A stretch of DNA of 64,000 nucleotides from Burkholderia sp. NRF60-BP8 (GCF_001522585.2 NZ_CP013372.1:2666001-2730000), one strand, 5' to 3'; counted from the stretch's first letter, positions 19,428 to 28,746 are shown. Numbers and translations: made by a program. The notes: generated from the letters alone by a model not told the origin.

Positions 19428-20552
19428 CTACGCCGCCGCGCCGCGCCATCGCGCGATCCACGTTCCCGAACCGGCCACCGCCATCATCAGCCCGAGCGCG
19501 CACGCGTCGGCCACGAGGCCCACGCCGACATGCCGCAGATCGGCGCCGCGCACGACCGGGTGCAGCAGCGAGTCGATCACGAGCGAGATCGCCGCACCCG
19601 CGACGAAGCAGATCAGCCCGCGCTGGCCGACCGCCACGACGGGCCGCACGCCCTGCGCGATCCGCGCGATCCAGCCGAAGCGCACGCAATCGGCCATCAG
19701 CCACGCGACGGCCGCGAAGCTCACGACGCGCGGCAGCGCGAGATCGCGCTTGAGCACGCCTTCGGGCACCGGCAGCCCCGAGAACAGCTTGTAGCTCGCA
19801 CAGCCGAGCACGATCGCGCACGCGAGCCCGGTTGCCGCGGCGCCCCAGCGGCCGAGCGCGATGCGCCGGTAGAACGGCTGGCAGCGCGCGAGCACGCCGG
19901 CGACGAACATCAGTTGCCACGCGAACGGGTTGAAGCTCCAGCGGAAGCCGTCGGTGTCGAGCAGCTCCGGGCCGAGCCAGCCCGCCGCGAGCCACGACGC
20001 GGCGCTGATCGCGACGAGCAGCCACGGATGGCGCCGCGCGAACGGCACCAGCACCGGCGACGCCAGCGCGAACAGCACGTACATCGGCAGCACCGACGCG
20101 AGATACGGCTGGCGCTGGAACGTCAGCAGCTCGGCTGCGCCCGTGAGCGGCGACGCGAGCATCACGCTGACGTCGTCGAGCGCGAGGTTCGGCGCCTCGA
20201 TGCCGTAGTGGTCGAGCACGGCCGACACGACGAGCATCAGCGTCGACGTCGCGAGAAACGCGCGGTAGATCTGCATCGCGCGCCGCACGAAACGCCGTTG
20301 CGCGGCGCGCGCGCCGTGCCGCTCTGCAATCGCGCCGTATGCGCTCGCGGTCGCGAAGCCGCCGAGGAACACGAACACCTCGGCCGCATCGCACAGCGCG
20401 AACGCGTGCAGCGTCACGCGCGACAGCACGCTCGCGCCGATGTGATCGACGACGATCATCAACAACACGAGCCCGCGGAAGAAATCGACTTCGATGAGGC
20501 GGCCGCTGCGCGACGACGGCACCGTGGCGGAATGCAACGGCCTCAACGACAT
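19428..20552 (-). CDS. OpgC-like membrane acyltransferase
   Basis: 374 residues with about ten membrane helices. It opens RLIEVDFFRGLVLLMIVVDH, the signature of the OpgC family, which adds succinyl or related acyl groups to periplasmic glucans. The ATG at 20552 is chosen because the first 50 residues of the longer frame are Arg-rich and non-conserved. No opgG/opgH genes for glucan synthesis are nearby, so the acceptor could be another cell-envelope glycan. Confidence 0.8.
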   Translation of the reverse strand: MSLRPLHSATVPSSRSGRLIEVDFFRGLVLLMIVVDHIGASVLSRVTLHAFALCDAAEVFVFLGGFATASAYGAIAERHGARAAQRRFVRRAMQIYRAFLATSTLMLVVSAVLDHYGIEAPNLALDDVSVMLASPLTGAAELLTFQRQPYLASVLPMYVLFALASPVLVPFARRHPWLLVAISAASWLAAGWLGPELLDTDGFRWSFNPFAWQLMFVAGVLARCQPFYRRIALGRWGAAATGLACAIVLGCASYKLFSGLPVPEGVLKRDLALPRVVSFAAVAWLMADCVRFGWIARIAQGVRPVVAVGQRGLICFVAGAAISLVIDSLLHPVVRGADLRHVGVGLVADACALGLMMAVAGSGTWIARWRGAAA

Positions 20553-20961
20553 GAGCGCACCTGTGCGGCGGCGGTGCGACGCGCACCGGAGAAGGGATCG
20601 GAAAAAAGCAGGCGAGCGCGATCGGCGGCGATACGCGTATGCTCGCATCGCGCCAACCCGGCCGGCCCGGCACGGAGATGACCGTTCATTGAAAAGCCGC
20701 ATACGAAGGGAAGTCGGTCAGATCAGTTTAATGACCGATCAGGGGAGACCCTAAGTAACAAAGTGCAACCGAATCTTCTCTTCGATTACAAGCGCGCGTG
20801 TTGCGCGGCGAAGCAGGCAGCGTCGCCAGATTCGCGTCAGCGCGGCGCCAGTCGGCGGTCAGTATCGAGGGATTCGGCGGAGCAACGAGCACGACTCGGC
20901 GGTCGACGATGCACGCGATGCGCGCCACGTTCCGCACGGCCGGCGCATCGTGACGACGCGC

Positions 20962-21861
20962 TTATCCGCGCGCGGGCAGGCGCCGCATCAGCATCGCGCT
21001 GTGCCAAGCGGTCAGCGCGACGGCGACCCAGATCGGTCCGTACGTCGCGAGCTGCGCGACGCTGAGCGTCTCGCCGAGCAGCAGCAGCGACACCACGACG
21101 AGCAGCACGGGCTCGACGTAGCCGAGAATGCCGAACAGCGCCATCGGCAGCATCCGGCTCGCCTTCAGATAGCTCGCGAGCGCGAGCGTGCTGAGAATGC
21201 CGAGCCCCGGCAGCAACGCGGCCCACAGCGTCGGATGGCCGGCGACACGCGTCGTGCTCGTCGCGACCATCGCCAACGCGATCGGGCACAGCAGCACGAT
21301 CTCGATCGCGAAGGCGGCCAGCGAATCGGCGTTGATGCGCCGGCGCAGCACGAAATACGGCGGATAGCCGAGCGCGACGACCAGCGTCGGCCATGCGAAC
21401 GCGCGCGTCGCCCACACCTCGTGCGCGACGCCGAGCGCCGCGCACGCGACCGCCGCCCATTGCAGCGGGTCGAGCCGTTCGCGATAGTAGAAGCGGCCGA
21501 CGAGCACCATCGTCAGCGGCAGCAGGAAATAGCCGAGCGACACTTCGAGCATGCGCCCGTGCAGCGGCGCCCACAGGAACAGCCACAGCTGCACGCCGAG
21601 CAACGCCGCGCTCGCCGGCAGCGCGATCAGCAGGCGCCAGTCGCGCGCACCGCGCCGCGCAAGCTCGGCGAGCGCCGGCCAGCGGCCGCGCAGCGCGATC
21701 AGCGCAAGCGCGCCCGGCGCGGTCCACACGACGCGCCACGCGAAGATGTCGAGCCCCGTGAGCGGCGCGAGCAGTTTCGCGTAAGCCGACATCAGCGCGA
21801 ACAGCGTCGACGCCATCACCGACAGCATGAGGCCGCGCCCGGCTTCCGGATACCCCGTCAT
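20962..21861 (-). CDS. rarD: EamA/DMT transporter, RarD-like
   Basis: 299 residues and ten predicted helices in two EamA halves. The N-terminal LMSAYAKLLAPLTGLDIFAW followed by RVVWTAP matches the RarD pattern. RarD proteins are annotated as chloramphenicol-sensitivity proteins, but their real substrate is unsettled. It ends 12 bases before the acylphosphatase gene would begin on the other side; the two are on the same strand and could be cotranscribed. Confidence 0.78.
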   Translation of the reverse strand: MTGYPEAGRGLMLSVMASTLFALMSAYAKLLAPLTGLDIFAWRVVWTAPGALALIALRGRWPALAELARRGARDWRLLIALPASAALLGVQLWLFLWAPLHGRMLEVSLGYFLLPLTMVLVGRFYYRERLDPLQWAAVACAALGVAHEVWATRAFAWPTLVVALGYPPYFVLRRRINADSLAAFAIEIVLLCPIALAMVATSTTRVAGHPTLWAALLPGLGILSTLALASYLKASRMLPMALFGILGYVEPVLLVVVSLLLLGETLSVAQLATYGPIWVAVALTAWHSAMLMRRLPARG

Positions 21862-21873
21862 GATCCGTGCCGC

Positions 21874-22170
21874 TTACTGCTGCTGAAAGCGCTCGAAGCG
21901 CCGCTCGGTCTGGCGTTCCTCGAAGGTCACCTCGGTCACGCGCGCGGCGGGCGGCCCGTGACGCAGCCATGCGAGCATCCGGTCGATCTGCGCGCCCGGC
22001 CCCTGGATCATCGCCTCGACGGTGCCGTCCTCGAGATTCGCGACCCAGCCGCGCAGCTTCAGCGCATGCGCCTCGCGCACCGTCGCATGACGAAAGCCGA
22101 CGCCCTGCACGACGCCGCGCACCCGCACGTAGTAGGTCTCGATCCGTTCGTCCAGTTCATTGCGGCTCAT
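21874..22170 (-). CDS. acyP: Acylphosphatase
   Basis: 98 residues. The active-site arginine loop is VRGVVQGVGFRH and the catalytic Asn lies in GWVANLEDGTVE, both intact. The enzyme hydrolyses acyl phosphates in the cytosol. The start at 22170 has an excellent GGGAGG ribosome site; a start 21 bases upstream is in frame but has none. It lies 12 bases upstream of the RarD-like gene on the same strand. Confidence 0.92.
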   Translation of the reverse strand: MSRNELDERIETYYVRVRGVVQGVGFRHATVREAHALKLRGWVANLEDGTVEAMIQGPGAQIDRMLAWLRHGPPAARVTEVTFEERQTERRFERFQQQ

Positions 22171-22322
22171 CGCGTCGCCCTCCCGTTGCATTCAAGCCCG
22201 GCATTGTATTCGCGTCGGCCGCTTCGCACACGCGCCGGCCGGGCGTCGCCGCGCACGCCGACCACGTACAATCTCGCCGATGCCCAACCGCCGCGCCGCG
22301 CGCGCGGCCCTGAAGGAAACGC

Positions 22323-23330
22323 ATGACTGATACTTCCCGCGATCTCGTTCTCGTCACCGGCGCGTCCGGTTTCGTCGGCTCGGCCGTCGCGCGCATCGCG
22401 CAGCAGAAAGGCTATGCGGTGCGCGTGCTCGTGCGCCCGACCAGCCCGCGCACGAACGTCGCGGATCTCGATGCCGAGATCGTCACCGGCGACATGCGCG
22501 ACGAGGCGTCGATGCGCGCCGCGCTGCGCGGCGTGCGCTACCTGCTGCACGTGGCCGCCGACTACCGGCTGTGGGCGCCCGACCCCGACGAGATCGAGCG
22601 CGCGAACCTCGAAGGCGCGGTCGCGACGATGCGCGCCGCCCGCGCGGAAGGCGTCGAGCGGATCGTCTACACGAGCAGCGTCGCGACGCTGAAGGTGACG
22701 AGCGCCGGCGACCCGTCCGACGAGAACCGGCCGCTCACGGCCGAGCAGGCGATCGGCGTCTACAAGCGCAGCAAGGTGCTCGCGGAGCGCGCGGTCGAGC
22801 GGATGATCGCCGACGAAGGATTGCCCGCCGTGATCGTCAATCCGTCGACGCCGATCGGCCCGCGCGACGTCAAGCCGACGCCGACCGGCCGCATCATCGT
22901 CGAGGCCGCGCTCGGCAAGATTCCCGCGTTCGTCGACACGGGGCTGAACCTCGTGCACGTCGACGACGTCGCGCACGGCCACTTCCTCGCGCTCGAGCGC
23001 GGCCGGATCGGCGAGCGCTACATCCTCGGCGGCGAGAACCTGCCGCTGCAGCAGATGCTCGCCGACATCGCGCAGATGACGGGCCGCAAGGCGCCGACGA
23101 TCGCGCTGCCGCGCTGGCCGCTGTACCCGCTCGCGGTCGGCGCCGAAGCGGTCGCGAAGTTCACGAAGAAGGAGCCGTTCGTCACCGTGGACGGGCTGCG
23201 GATGTCGAAGAACAAGATGTATTTCACGTCCGCGAAGGCCGAGCGCGAGCTCGGCTACCGTGCGCGCCCGTACCGCGAAGGGCTGCGCGATGCGCTGGAC
23301 TGGTTCGGCGCGGCGGGCTACCTGAAGTAA
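22323..23330 (+). CDS. hpnA: Hopanoid-associated sugar epimerase HpnA
   Basis: 335 residues with an extended SDR fold: NAD(P) loop VTGASGFVGSAVA, catalytic Ser in YTSSVATL and YKRSK (YxxxK). The text LLHVAADYRLWAPDP, NLVHVDDVAHGHFLALERG and the closing GYRARPYREGLRDALDWF are characteristic of HpnA. It acts in modification of hopanoid side chains; its precise step is not settled. An AAGGA ribosome site precedes the ATG and a terminator hairpin follows. Confidence 0.9.
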   Translation: MTDTSRDLVLVTGASGFVGSAVARIAQQKGYAVRVLVRPTSPRTNVADLDAEIVTGDMRDEASMRAALRGVRYLLHVAADYRLWAPDPDEIERANLEGAVATMRAARAEGVERIVYTSSVATLKVTSAGDPSDENRPLTAEQAIGVYKRSKVLAERAVERMIADEGLPAVIVNPSTPIGPRDVKPTPTGRIIVEAALGKIPAFVDTGLNLVHVDDVAHGHFLALERGRIGERYILGGENLPLQQMLADIAQMTGRKAPTIALPRWPLYPLAVGAEAVAKFTKKEPFVTVDGLRMSKNKMYFTSAKAERELGYRARPYREGLRDALDWFGAAGYLK

Positions 23331-23334
23331 CACA

Positions 23335-23357
23335 AAGCGGCGCACCTCGCGCCGCTT
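23335..23357 (+). terminator. Terminator after hpnA
   Basis: AAGCGGCGC and GCGCCGCTT form a perfect 9-bp stem around a 5-base loop, starting 4 bases after the hpnA stop. Outer CACAAAG/CTTTGTT bases could extend it. Confidence 0.65.
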
Positions 23358-23402
23358 CGCGCACTTTGTTACACGTCGCGCACGGACCGGTATCGGCGCA
23401 GC

Positions 23403-23411
23403 GGTTAAAAT
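23403..23411 (+). promoter_or_regulatory. -10-like element GGTTAAAAT
   Basis: Located 27 bases upstream of the repeat-protein ATG. The same nine bases occur at 26408-26416 upstream of ispH. No convincing -35 was seen for either. Confidence 0.35.
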
Positions 23412-23438
23412 CGCGGGTCTTACGCAGAGAAGACACGC

Positions 23439-24836
23439 ATGAACCTGAACGATCAGATCGCTTCGCTCGCCACGGGCGTCGATCAGCTCCTCCACGATCA
23501 CCACGCCGCCCAGCAGGCGGCCCGCAGCGCGGAAGCCTTCGCGCGCGCCGCGGCGGCGGAAGCCCGGGCCGCGGCCGAGCGCCACGCGGCGGCGGAAGCC
23601 GAAGCGCAGGCCGCCGCGCAGCGCCACACGGCCGCTGCCGCCGATGCCGAAGCCGCGCAGCGGCGCCACGCCGACGCCACCGCCGCCGCCGAAGCGGCTG
23701 CCCAACGTCATACGGATGCAGCCGCGCAAGCCGAAGCCGCTTCCCAGCGCCATGCGGAAGCCACCGCGCTGACCGAAGCGCTCGCGCAACGTCACGCGGA
23801 TGCCGAAGCCGCATCGCAGCGCCACGCGGCGGCGATCGCCGAAGCCGAGGCCGCCGCGCAGCGCCATCACGCCGCCGCGACCGAAGCCGAAGCGGCTGCG
23901 CAACGCCATGCCGCGGCGACCGCCGAAGCCGAATCCGCCGCGAAGCGCCACGCGGAAGCGACCGCCGAAGCCGAGGCCGCCGCGCAACGCCACGCGGCCG
24001 CGATCGCCGAGGCCGAGGCGCTCGCCCAGCGTCACGCGCAGGCGCTCGCCGACACGCAGGCGGCCGCCCAGCGCCACGCCGAAGCCACCGCCGAGGCCGA
24101 AGCGATCACGCGGCGTCACGCCGAAGCGATCGCGCAGGCCGAAGCCGCCGCGCAACGCCACGCCGAAGCAACCGCCGAAGCCGAAGCCATCACGCGGCGC
24201 CATACCGAAGCGATCGCCCAGGCCGAAGCGGCCGCGCAGCACCACGCGAAGGCCATCGCCGACGCCGAAGCGCTGGTCGAGGCCGTCGTCACGGAAGCCG
24301 CGACGAGCGCGGTTACCGCCTCGGCCGCGACAGCCGACGTCGTCGAGCCGGCAGCGGCGGCACAAGCGCCCGTGAGCCCGGCCGCGCCGGCTGTGGTTGA
24401 TGCGGTCGAAACGGTCGAAGCAGCCGACGCCCCCGCCGATACCGAGACCGCACCGATCCCGGCTGCACAAGCCGAAACCGCGGTTGAAGCCGGCGCTGCT
24501 GAGCCCGCCGACAAGGCGACGCTGCAAGTCGCGCGCCCGTCCCAGAATGAACTCACGCTGACCATCAACGGCGAATCGATCACGCTGCATCCGGAGCAAC
24601 TGGGCCAATTGATTGAGGAACTCGCGCACGCGCGCGCGTCGATGCAGCCGGAGCCGCCGCCCGGCATCCCGGCCGGCTGGCGTTTCGTGACGACGAAGAA
24701 CCCGATGATGGCCGTGCAGAAGCAGTCGAACGGCGACCGCCTGCTGGTCGCCCGCCATACGGGCTACGGTTGGGTGCCGTTCACGTTCTCGCCGGACGTC
24801 GTGATCCAGATGTACATGATGCTGACGCAGCGGTAA
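23439..24836 (+). CDS. Ala/Glu/His-rich 14-residue-repeat coiled-coil protein
   Basis: 465 residues, not recognised. Residues about 45-280 are 17 copies of a 14-residue unit, consensus QRHAEATAEAEAAA, with an RH or HH pair in each and one 10-residue copy; two heptads per unit imply a long coiled coil. Then comes a Pro/Ala/Val/Glu linker, and a compact C-terminal domain (about 355-465: ELTLTINGESITLHPEQLGQ, GWRFVTTKNPMMAVQ, GYGWVPFTFSPDVV). No signal peptide or membrane helix was seen. It lies between hpnA and hpnB, which hints at a hopanoid or envelope role, but a terminator separates it from hpnA and it may have its own promoter. The conserved C-terminal domain and consistent frame argue it is expressed. 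Confidence 0.8.
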   Translation: MNLNDQIASLATGVDQLLHDHHAAQQAARSAEAFARAAAAEARAAAERHAAAEAEAQAAAQRHTAAAADAEAAQRRHADATAAAEAAAQRHTDAAAQAEAASQRHAEATALTEALAQRHADAEAASQRHAAAIAEAEAAAQRHHAAATEAEAAAQRHAAATAEAESAAKRHAEATAEAEAAAQRHAAAIAEAEALAQRHAQALADTQAAAQRHAEATAEAEAITRRHAEAIAQAEAAAQRHAEATAEAEAITRRHTEAIAQAEAAAQHHAKAIADAEALVEAVVTEAATSAVTASAATADVVEPAAAAQAPVSPAAPAVVDAVETVEAADAPADTETAPIPAAQAETAVEAGAAEPADKATLQVARPSQNELTLTINGESITLHPEQLGQLIEELAHARASMQPEPPPGIPAGWRFVTTKNPMMAVQKQSNGDRLLVARHTGYGWVPFTFSPDVVIQMYMMLTQR

Positions 24837-24871
24837 GCGCGCGCATCGGCCGGAAGCCGGCCGGAAAGCAA

Positions 24872-24911
24872 ACAGCCCGAATCGGCTTGCGTCGATCCGG
24901 GCTGTGTGTTT
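24872..24911. terminator. Terminator between the repeat-protein gene and hpnB
   Basis: Thirteen-base arms (24872-24884 and 24893-24905) pair with one mismatch around an 8-base loop. GTGTTTT follows on the plus strand. It lies between two converging genes and may serve both. Confidence 0.7.
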
Positions 24912-24956
24912 TCAGGGTTCCGGTTGATCGGGACGGCCGGTATCCGTCGGCGTAAC

Positions 24957-26144
24957 TCAGCGCTCCACCGGCGCCTGCACGCGCGCCTTCCACTGGCCGC
25001 CCTTGCCGCGCCAGTAACGCCACGCGGACGCGAACGTCGCGCCGACGTAGAACAGCGCGACGAGCGGCAGCGCGGGCGCCCACAGCGGCGAGCGACGGTA
25101 ATAGCGTAGCATCGGCGCATACGCGGCGCACATCGACGCCCACGCGAGCCACGCCGGCCACGCGCGCGCGCCGTAGGCGAGCGCGGCGACGGGCGGCACC
25201 AGGTAGATGATCGTCATCCCGAGCAGCGTGCCGGCCAGCAGCAGCGGCGAATAGTGGAGCTGCGTGAACGCGGTGCGCGCGATCATGTTCCAGATGTCGC
25301 GCCAGCTGTCGTACGGGCGCAGCGACACGCTGCGATCGGCGAGATCGAGCCGGATCGGATGGTGGCCGCTGCCGCGATGCTTGATCTGCGCGGCGAGGCT
25401 GCAGTCGTCGATCAGCGCGCCGCGAATCGATTCGATGCCGCCCGCTTCCTCGAGCGCCGTGCGCTTCACGAGCATGCAGCCGCCGGCCGCGCCGGCCGTC
25501 CGATTGCGCGGGTTGTTGATCCACGAGAACGGATACAGCTTCGCGAAGAAGAACACGAACGCCGGGATCAGCGCCTTTTCCCAGAACGAGTCGCAGCGCA
25601 GCCGCACCATCAGCGACACGAGATCGCGATTCTCGGCCTGCGCGCGCGTAACGAGCTGCGCGACGGCATCGGCCGGATGGCCGATGTCGGCATCCGTCAG
25701 CAGCAGGTAGTCGGCCGGCAGGCCGAGCGTCTGCACCGCCGCGATCCCCTGCGACTGCGCCCACACCTTGCCCGACCAGCCGGCCGGCAGCGGCTTCGCG
25801 CTCAGCACCGTCAGCCGGTCGGCGCGGTTGATCGCGAGCGCGGCCGCGCGTGCCGCATCGGCGGTGCCGTCGTCGCTGTGGTCGTCGACGATGATCAGAT
25901 GGAACGCGCCCGGATAATCCTGCTCGAGCAGCGAAGTCGCCGCGCGGGCAATCACGTCGGCTTCGTTGCGTGCCGGCACGACCGCCACGACGGCCGGCCA
26001 GCCGGCTTCGGCCGCGGCGCCGCGGGCGTCGGGCGGCAGCGGCCGCGCGGGCTGCGCGCGCCAGAAGCCGCCGCGCGCGACGAGCAGCACGATCCAGATC
26101 GCCAGCGACAGGCCGGACACCAGGAAAGCGATCGCCAGCATCAT
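24957..26144 (-). CDS. hpnB: Hopene-associated glycosyltransferase HpnB
   Basis: 395 residues. An N-terminal membrane helix (residues 1-25) is followed by a GT2 family domain: VVAVVPARNEADVI, HLIIVDDHSDDGT, LLLTDADIGHP and DDCSLAAQIKHRG. Several C-terminal membrane helices end the protein. This arrangement with the FSWINNPRNRTAGAAGGCML region matches HpnB, which belongs to hopanoid gene clusters with an uncertain sugar-transfer step. The start at 26144 (ATG ATG) is chosen because the upstream 29 residues are Arg-rich and lack a ribosome site. Confidence 0.88.
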   Translation of the reverse strand: MMLAIAFLVSGLSLAIWIVLLVARGGFWRAQPARPLPPDARGAAAEAGWPAVVAVVPARNEADVIARAATSLLEQDYPGAFHLIIVDDHSDDGTADAARAAALAINRADRLTVLSAKPLPAGWSGKVWAQSQGIAAVQTLGLPADYLLLTDADIGHPADAVAQLVTRAQAENRDLVSLMVRLRCDSFWEKALIPAFVFFFAKLYPFSWINNPRNRTAGAAGGCMLVKRTALEEAGGIESIRGALIDDCSLAAQIKHRGSGHHPIRLDLADRSVSLRPYDSWRDIWNMIARTAFTQLHYSPLLLAGTLLGMTIIYLVPPVAALAYGARAWPAWLAWASMCAAYAPMLRYYRRSPLWAPALPLVALFYVGATFASAWRYWRGKGGQWKARVQAPVER

Positions 26145-26544
26145 CGGCCTGCCTCCTGCCGGGCGCCGGCTTCGGCGGCGCGAATAAGGGTCGGAAACGA
26201 AACACCCAAATCCGCATGGGCGGACGGGCAATACGCGTAAGAATCGACGGTCATCGAATGGCCTTGAAATGAGCGCGATGGCGGGCAGCCGGAGCGGCCG
26301 ACCGCGAAACCGCGCAGTTTACCGGGTTCCGCGCGGGCCAGCGCCGACGCCGCTCTCCCGCAATTGCAACGGTTCGACACGGCACCAAAGCAAGGACGGC
26401 GCGATAGGGTTAAAATGCGCGATTAATTCGGGGTTCCGGGGCCTGGCCGGCCGGTTCGTTCCTGCCTTCATAACACCAAGCCGGGGCGAGCAAGCGTGTG
26501 CCAGCGCCTCGACCCCGGCGTCTGTCGTCGGAGTTCGCTCACTT
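26145..26544. other. Divergent hpnB/ispH intergenic region, 400 bp
   Basis: GC-rich DNA with a -10-like GGTTAAAAT (26408-26416) about 130 bases before ispH. No other motif, RNA or gene was recognised. The open frame continuing upstream of ispH has no conserved text. Confidence 0.5.
26408..26416 (+). promoter_or_regulatory. -10-like element GGTTAAAAT before ispH
   Basis: Identical nine bases to those at 23403-23411 upstream of the repeat-protein gene. Located about 129 bases before the ispH ATG. The -35 is unclear. Confidence 0.35.
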
Positions 26545-27486
26545 ATGCGAGTCATCCTTGCCCAGCCCCGCGGCTTCTGTGCGGGGGTTGTCCGTGCGAT
26601 CGAGATCGTCGATCGCGCGCTGCAACAGCACGGTGCGCCGGTCTATGTGCGTCACGAGATCGTGCATAACCGGCATGTCGTCGAAAATCTGCGTAATAAA
26701 GGGGCACGATTCGTTGAGGAACTCGACGAGGTGCCGCACGGCGCCGTCGCGATCTTCAGCGCGCACGGTGTCGCCCAGACGGTCGAGCACGACGCGCAAG
26801 CGCGCGGGCTCGACGTGCTCGACGCGACCTGCCCGCTCGTCACGAAAGTGCACGTGCAGGGCCGCCAGTACGTCGCGGCGGGCCGCCGGCTGATCCTGAT
26901 CGGCCACGCGGGCCACCCGGAAGTCGAGGGTACGATCGGCCAGATTCCGGCCGAGGTGATCCTCGTGCAGAGCGAAGCCGAAGTCGATACGCTGACGCTG
27001 CCCGTCGATACGCCGGTCGCGTACATCACGCAGACCACGCTGTCGGTCGACGACACGCGCGGCATCATCGAAGCGCTGCAGCGTCGGTTCACCGACCTCG
27101 TCGGCCCGGACACGCGCGACATCTGCTACGCCACGCAGAATCGCCAGGCCGCCGTGCGCGAGCTGAGCGAACAGGTTGACGTGCTGCTCGTCGTCGGTGC
27201 GACGAACAGCTCGAACTCGAACCGCCTGCGCGAGATCGGCACCGAAAGCGGTGTGCCGAGCTATCTCGTCGCCGACGGCTCGGAAGTGAAGCCCGAATGG
27301 TTCGCGGGCGTGCAGACGGTCGGCCTGACCGCCGGTGCGTCGGCGCCCGAGGAAATGGTCGAGGATGTAATCGGCGCGCTGCGCGCGCTGGGGCCCGTCG
27401 ATGTCGCGACGATGGCGGGCCGTGAAGAAAAAGTCGAATTCAAGTTGCCGGCGAAGCTCACGCAAGCTGTCGCCCGCGAAGTTTAA
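26545..27486 (+). CDS. ispH: 4-Hydroxy-3-methylbut-2-enyl diphosphate reductase
   Basis: 313 residues. IspH (LytB) is the last enzyme of the MEP pathway; it uses a [4Fe-4S] cluster to make IPP and DMAPP. The three cluster cysteines are present: PRGFCAGV (Cys12), DATCPLV and ICYATQNRQ. The active-site segments HNRHVVENL and TNSSNSNRL are also intact. The frame is open upstream, but similarity begins at the ATG at 26545. It sits 12 bases before hpnH on the same strand, tying isoprenoid supply to hopanoid synthesis. Confidence 0.96.
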   Translation: MRVILAQPRGFCAGVVRAIEIVDRALQQHGAPVYVRHEIVHNRHVVENLRNKGARFVEELDEVPHGAVAIFSAHGVAQTVEHDAQARGLDVLDATCPLVTKVHVQGRQYVAAGRRLILIGHAGHPEVEGTIGQIPAEVILVQSEAEVDTLTLPVDTPVAYITQTTLSVDDTRGIIEALQRRFTDLVGPDTRDICYATQNRQAAVRELSEQVDVLLVVGATNSSNSNRLREIGTESGVPSYLVADGSEVKPEWFAGVQTVGLTAGASAPEEMVEDVIGALRALGPVDVATMAGREEKVEFKLPAKLTQAVAREV

Positions 27487-27498
27487 GGAGGACATCCC

Positions 27499-28659
27499 TT
27501 GTCTATTCCGCTGCTCCAGCAAGTCCGTGTCGGCGCCTACATCGTGCGCCAGCACCTGTCCGGCAACAAACGCTATCCGCTCGCGCTGATGCTCGAGCCG
27601 CTGTTCCGCTGCAACCTCGCGTGCAACGGCTGCGGCAAGATCGACTATCCGGATCCGATCCTGAACCAGCGCCTGTCCGTCGAGGAATGCCTGCAGGCCG
27701 TCGACGAGTGCGGCGCGCCCGTCGTGTCGATCGCCGGCGGCGAGCCGCTGCTCCACAAGGAGATGCCGGAAATCGTCAAGGGCATCATGAAGCGCAAGAA
27801 GTTCGTGTACCTGTGCACGAACGCGCTCCTGATGGAAAAGAAGATGGACGACTACCAGCCGAGCCCGTATTTCGTCTGGTCGGTCCACCTCGACGGCGAC
27901 AAGGACATGCACGACCATTCCGTGTCGCAGGAAGGCGTGTACGACAAGGCGGTCGCGGCGATCAAGGAAGCGAAGCGCCGCGGCTTCCGCGTGAACATCA
28001 ACTGCACGCTGTTCAACGATGCGATCCCCGAGCGCGTCGCGAAGTTCTTCGACACGCTGGGCCCGATCGGCGTCGACGGCATTACCGTGTCGCCGGGCTA
28101 TGCATACGAGCGCGCGCCGGATCAGCAGCACTTCCTGAACCGCGACAAGACGAAGAACCTGTTCCGCGAAATCCTGAAGCGCGGCGAAGGCGGCAAGCGC
28201 TGGTCGTTCAGCCAGTCGTCGCTGTTCCTCGACTTCCTGGCCGGCAACCAGACGTACAAGTGCACGCCGTGGGGCAACCCGGCGCGTACGGTGTTCGGCT
28301 GGCAGAAGCCGTGCTATCTGGTCGGCGAAGGTTACGTGAAGACCTTCAAGGAACTGATGGAAACGACCGAGTGGGACAACTACGGCGTCGGCAACTACGA
28401 GAAGTGCGCGGACTGCATGGTCCACTGCGGCTTCGAGGCCACGGCCGTGATGGACACGATCTCCAACCCGCTGAAGGCGCTGCGCGTGAGCCGCAAGGGC
28501 ATCAAGACCGACGGCCCGTTCGCACCGGACATCTCGATCGCGAAGCAGCGTCCGGCCGAGTACGTGTTCTCGCGCCACGTCGAGATCAAGCTCGAGGAAA
28601 TCCAGCGCGCCGGCAAGGGCAAGCTGCAGAAGCCGGCGAAGTCGGCGACGGCCGCTTAA
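27499..28659 (+). CDS. hpnH: Adenosyl-hopene transferase HpnH (radical SAM)
   Basis: 386 residues. The radical-SAM cluster motif CxxxCxxC is Cys38-Cys42-Cys45 in FRCNLACNGCGKIDYP, followed by IAGGEPLLHKE. A C-terminal Cys-bearing segment (KCADCMVHCGFEA) is typical of HpnH. The enzyme joins a 5'-deoxyadenosyl group to diploptene to give adenosylhopane, the first step of side-chain extension. The start is TTG with an AAGGAGG site overlapping the ispH stop codon, so the two genes form one transcript. A strong terminator follows. Confidence 0.94.
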   Translation: MSIPLLQQVRVGAYIVRQHLSGNKRYPLALMLEPLFRCNLACNGCGKIDYPDPILNQRLSVEECLQAVDECGAPVVSIAGGEPLLHKEMPEIVKGIMKRKKFVYLCTNALLMEKKMDDYQPSPYFVWSVHLDGDKDMHDHSVSQEGVYDKAVAAIKEAKRRGFRVNINCTLFNDAIPERVAKFFDTLGPIGVDGITVSPGYAYERAPDQQHFLNRDKTKNLFREILKRGEGGKRWSFSQSSLFLDFLAGNQTYKCTPWGNPARTVFGWQKPCYLVGEGYVKTFKELMETTEWDNYGVGNYEKCADCMVHCGFEATAVMDTISNPLKALRVSRKGIKTDGPFAPDISIAKQRPAEYVFSRHVEIKLEEIQRAGKGKLQKPAKSATAA

Positions 28660-28709
28660 GCGCGCCGCGCCGTGCGAAGGTTCGCGCCTTCGCAGCGGCC
28701 ACGCATCGA

Positions 28710-28746
28710 AAAGCGCCACGGAGTTCGCTCCGTGGCGCTTTTTGTT
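28710..28746 (+). terminator. Strong rho-independent terminator after hpnH
   Basis: A perfect 14-bp stem (28710-28723 with 28728-28741) capped by a TTCG tetraloop and followed by TTTTTGTTTTG. This closes the ispH-hpnH transcript. Confidence 0.92.

Noticed and set aside
20728..20937. 69-codon minus-strand frame between the OpgC-like and RarD-like genes
   Set aside because: No ribosome site or domain; likely chance.
22167..24758. 863-codon minus-strand frame opposite hpnA and the repeat protein
   Set aside because: Low-complexity Gly/Arg repeat text that mirrors the coding repeats; no start signal or domain.
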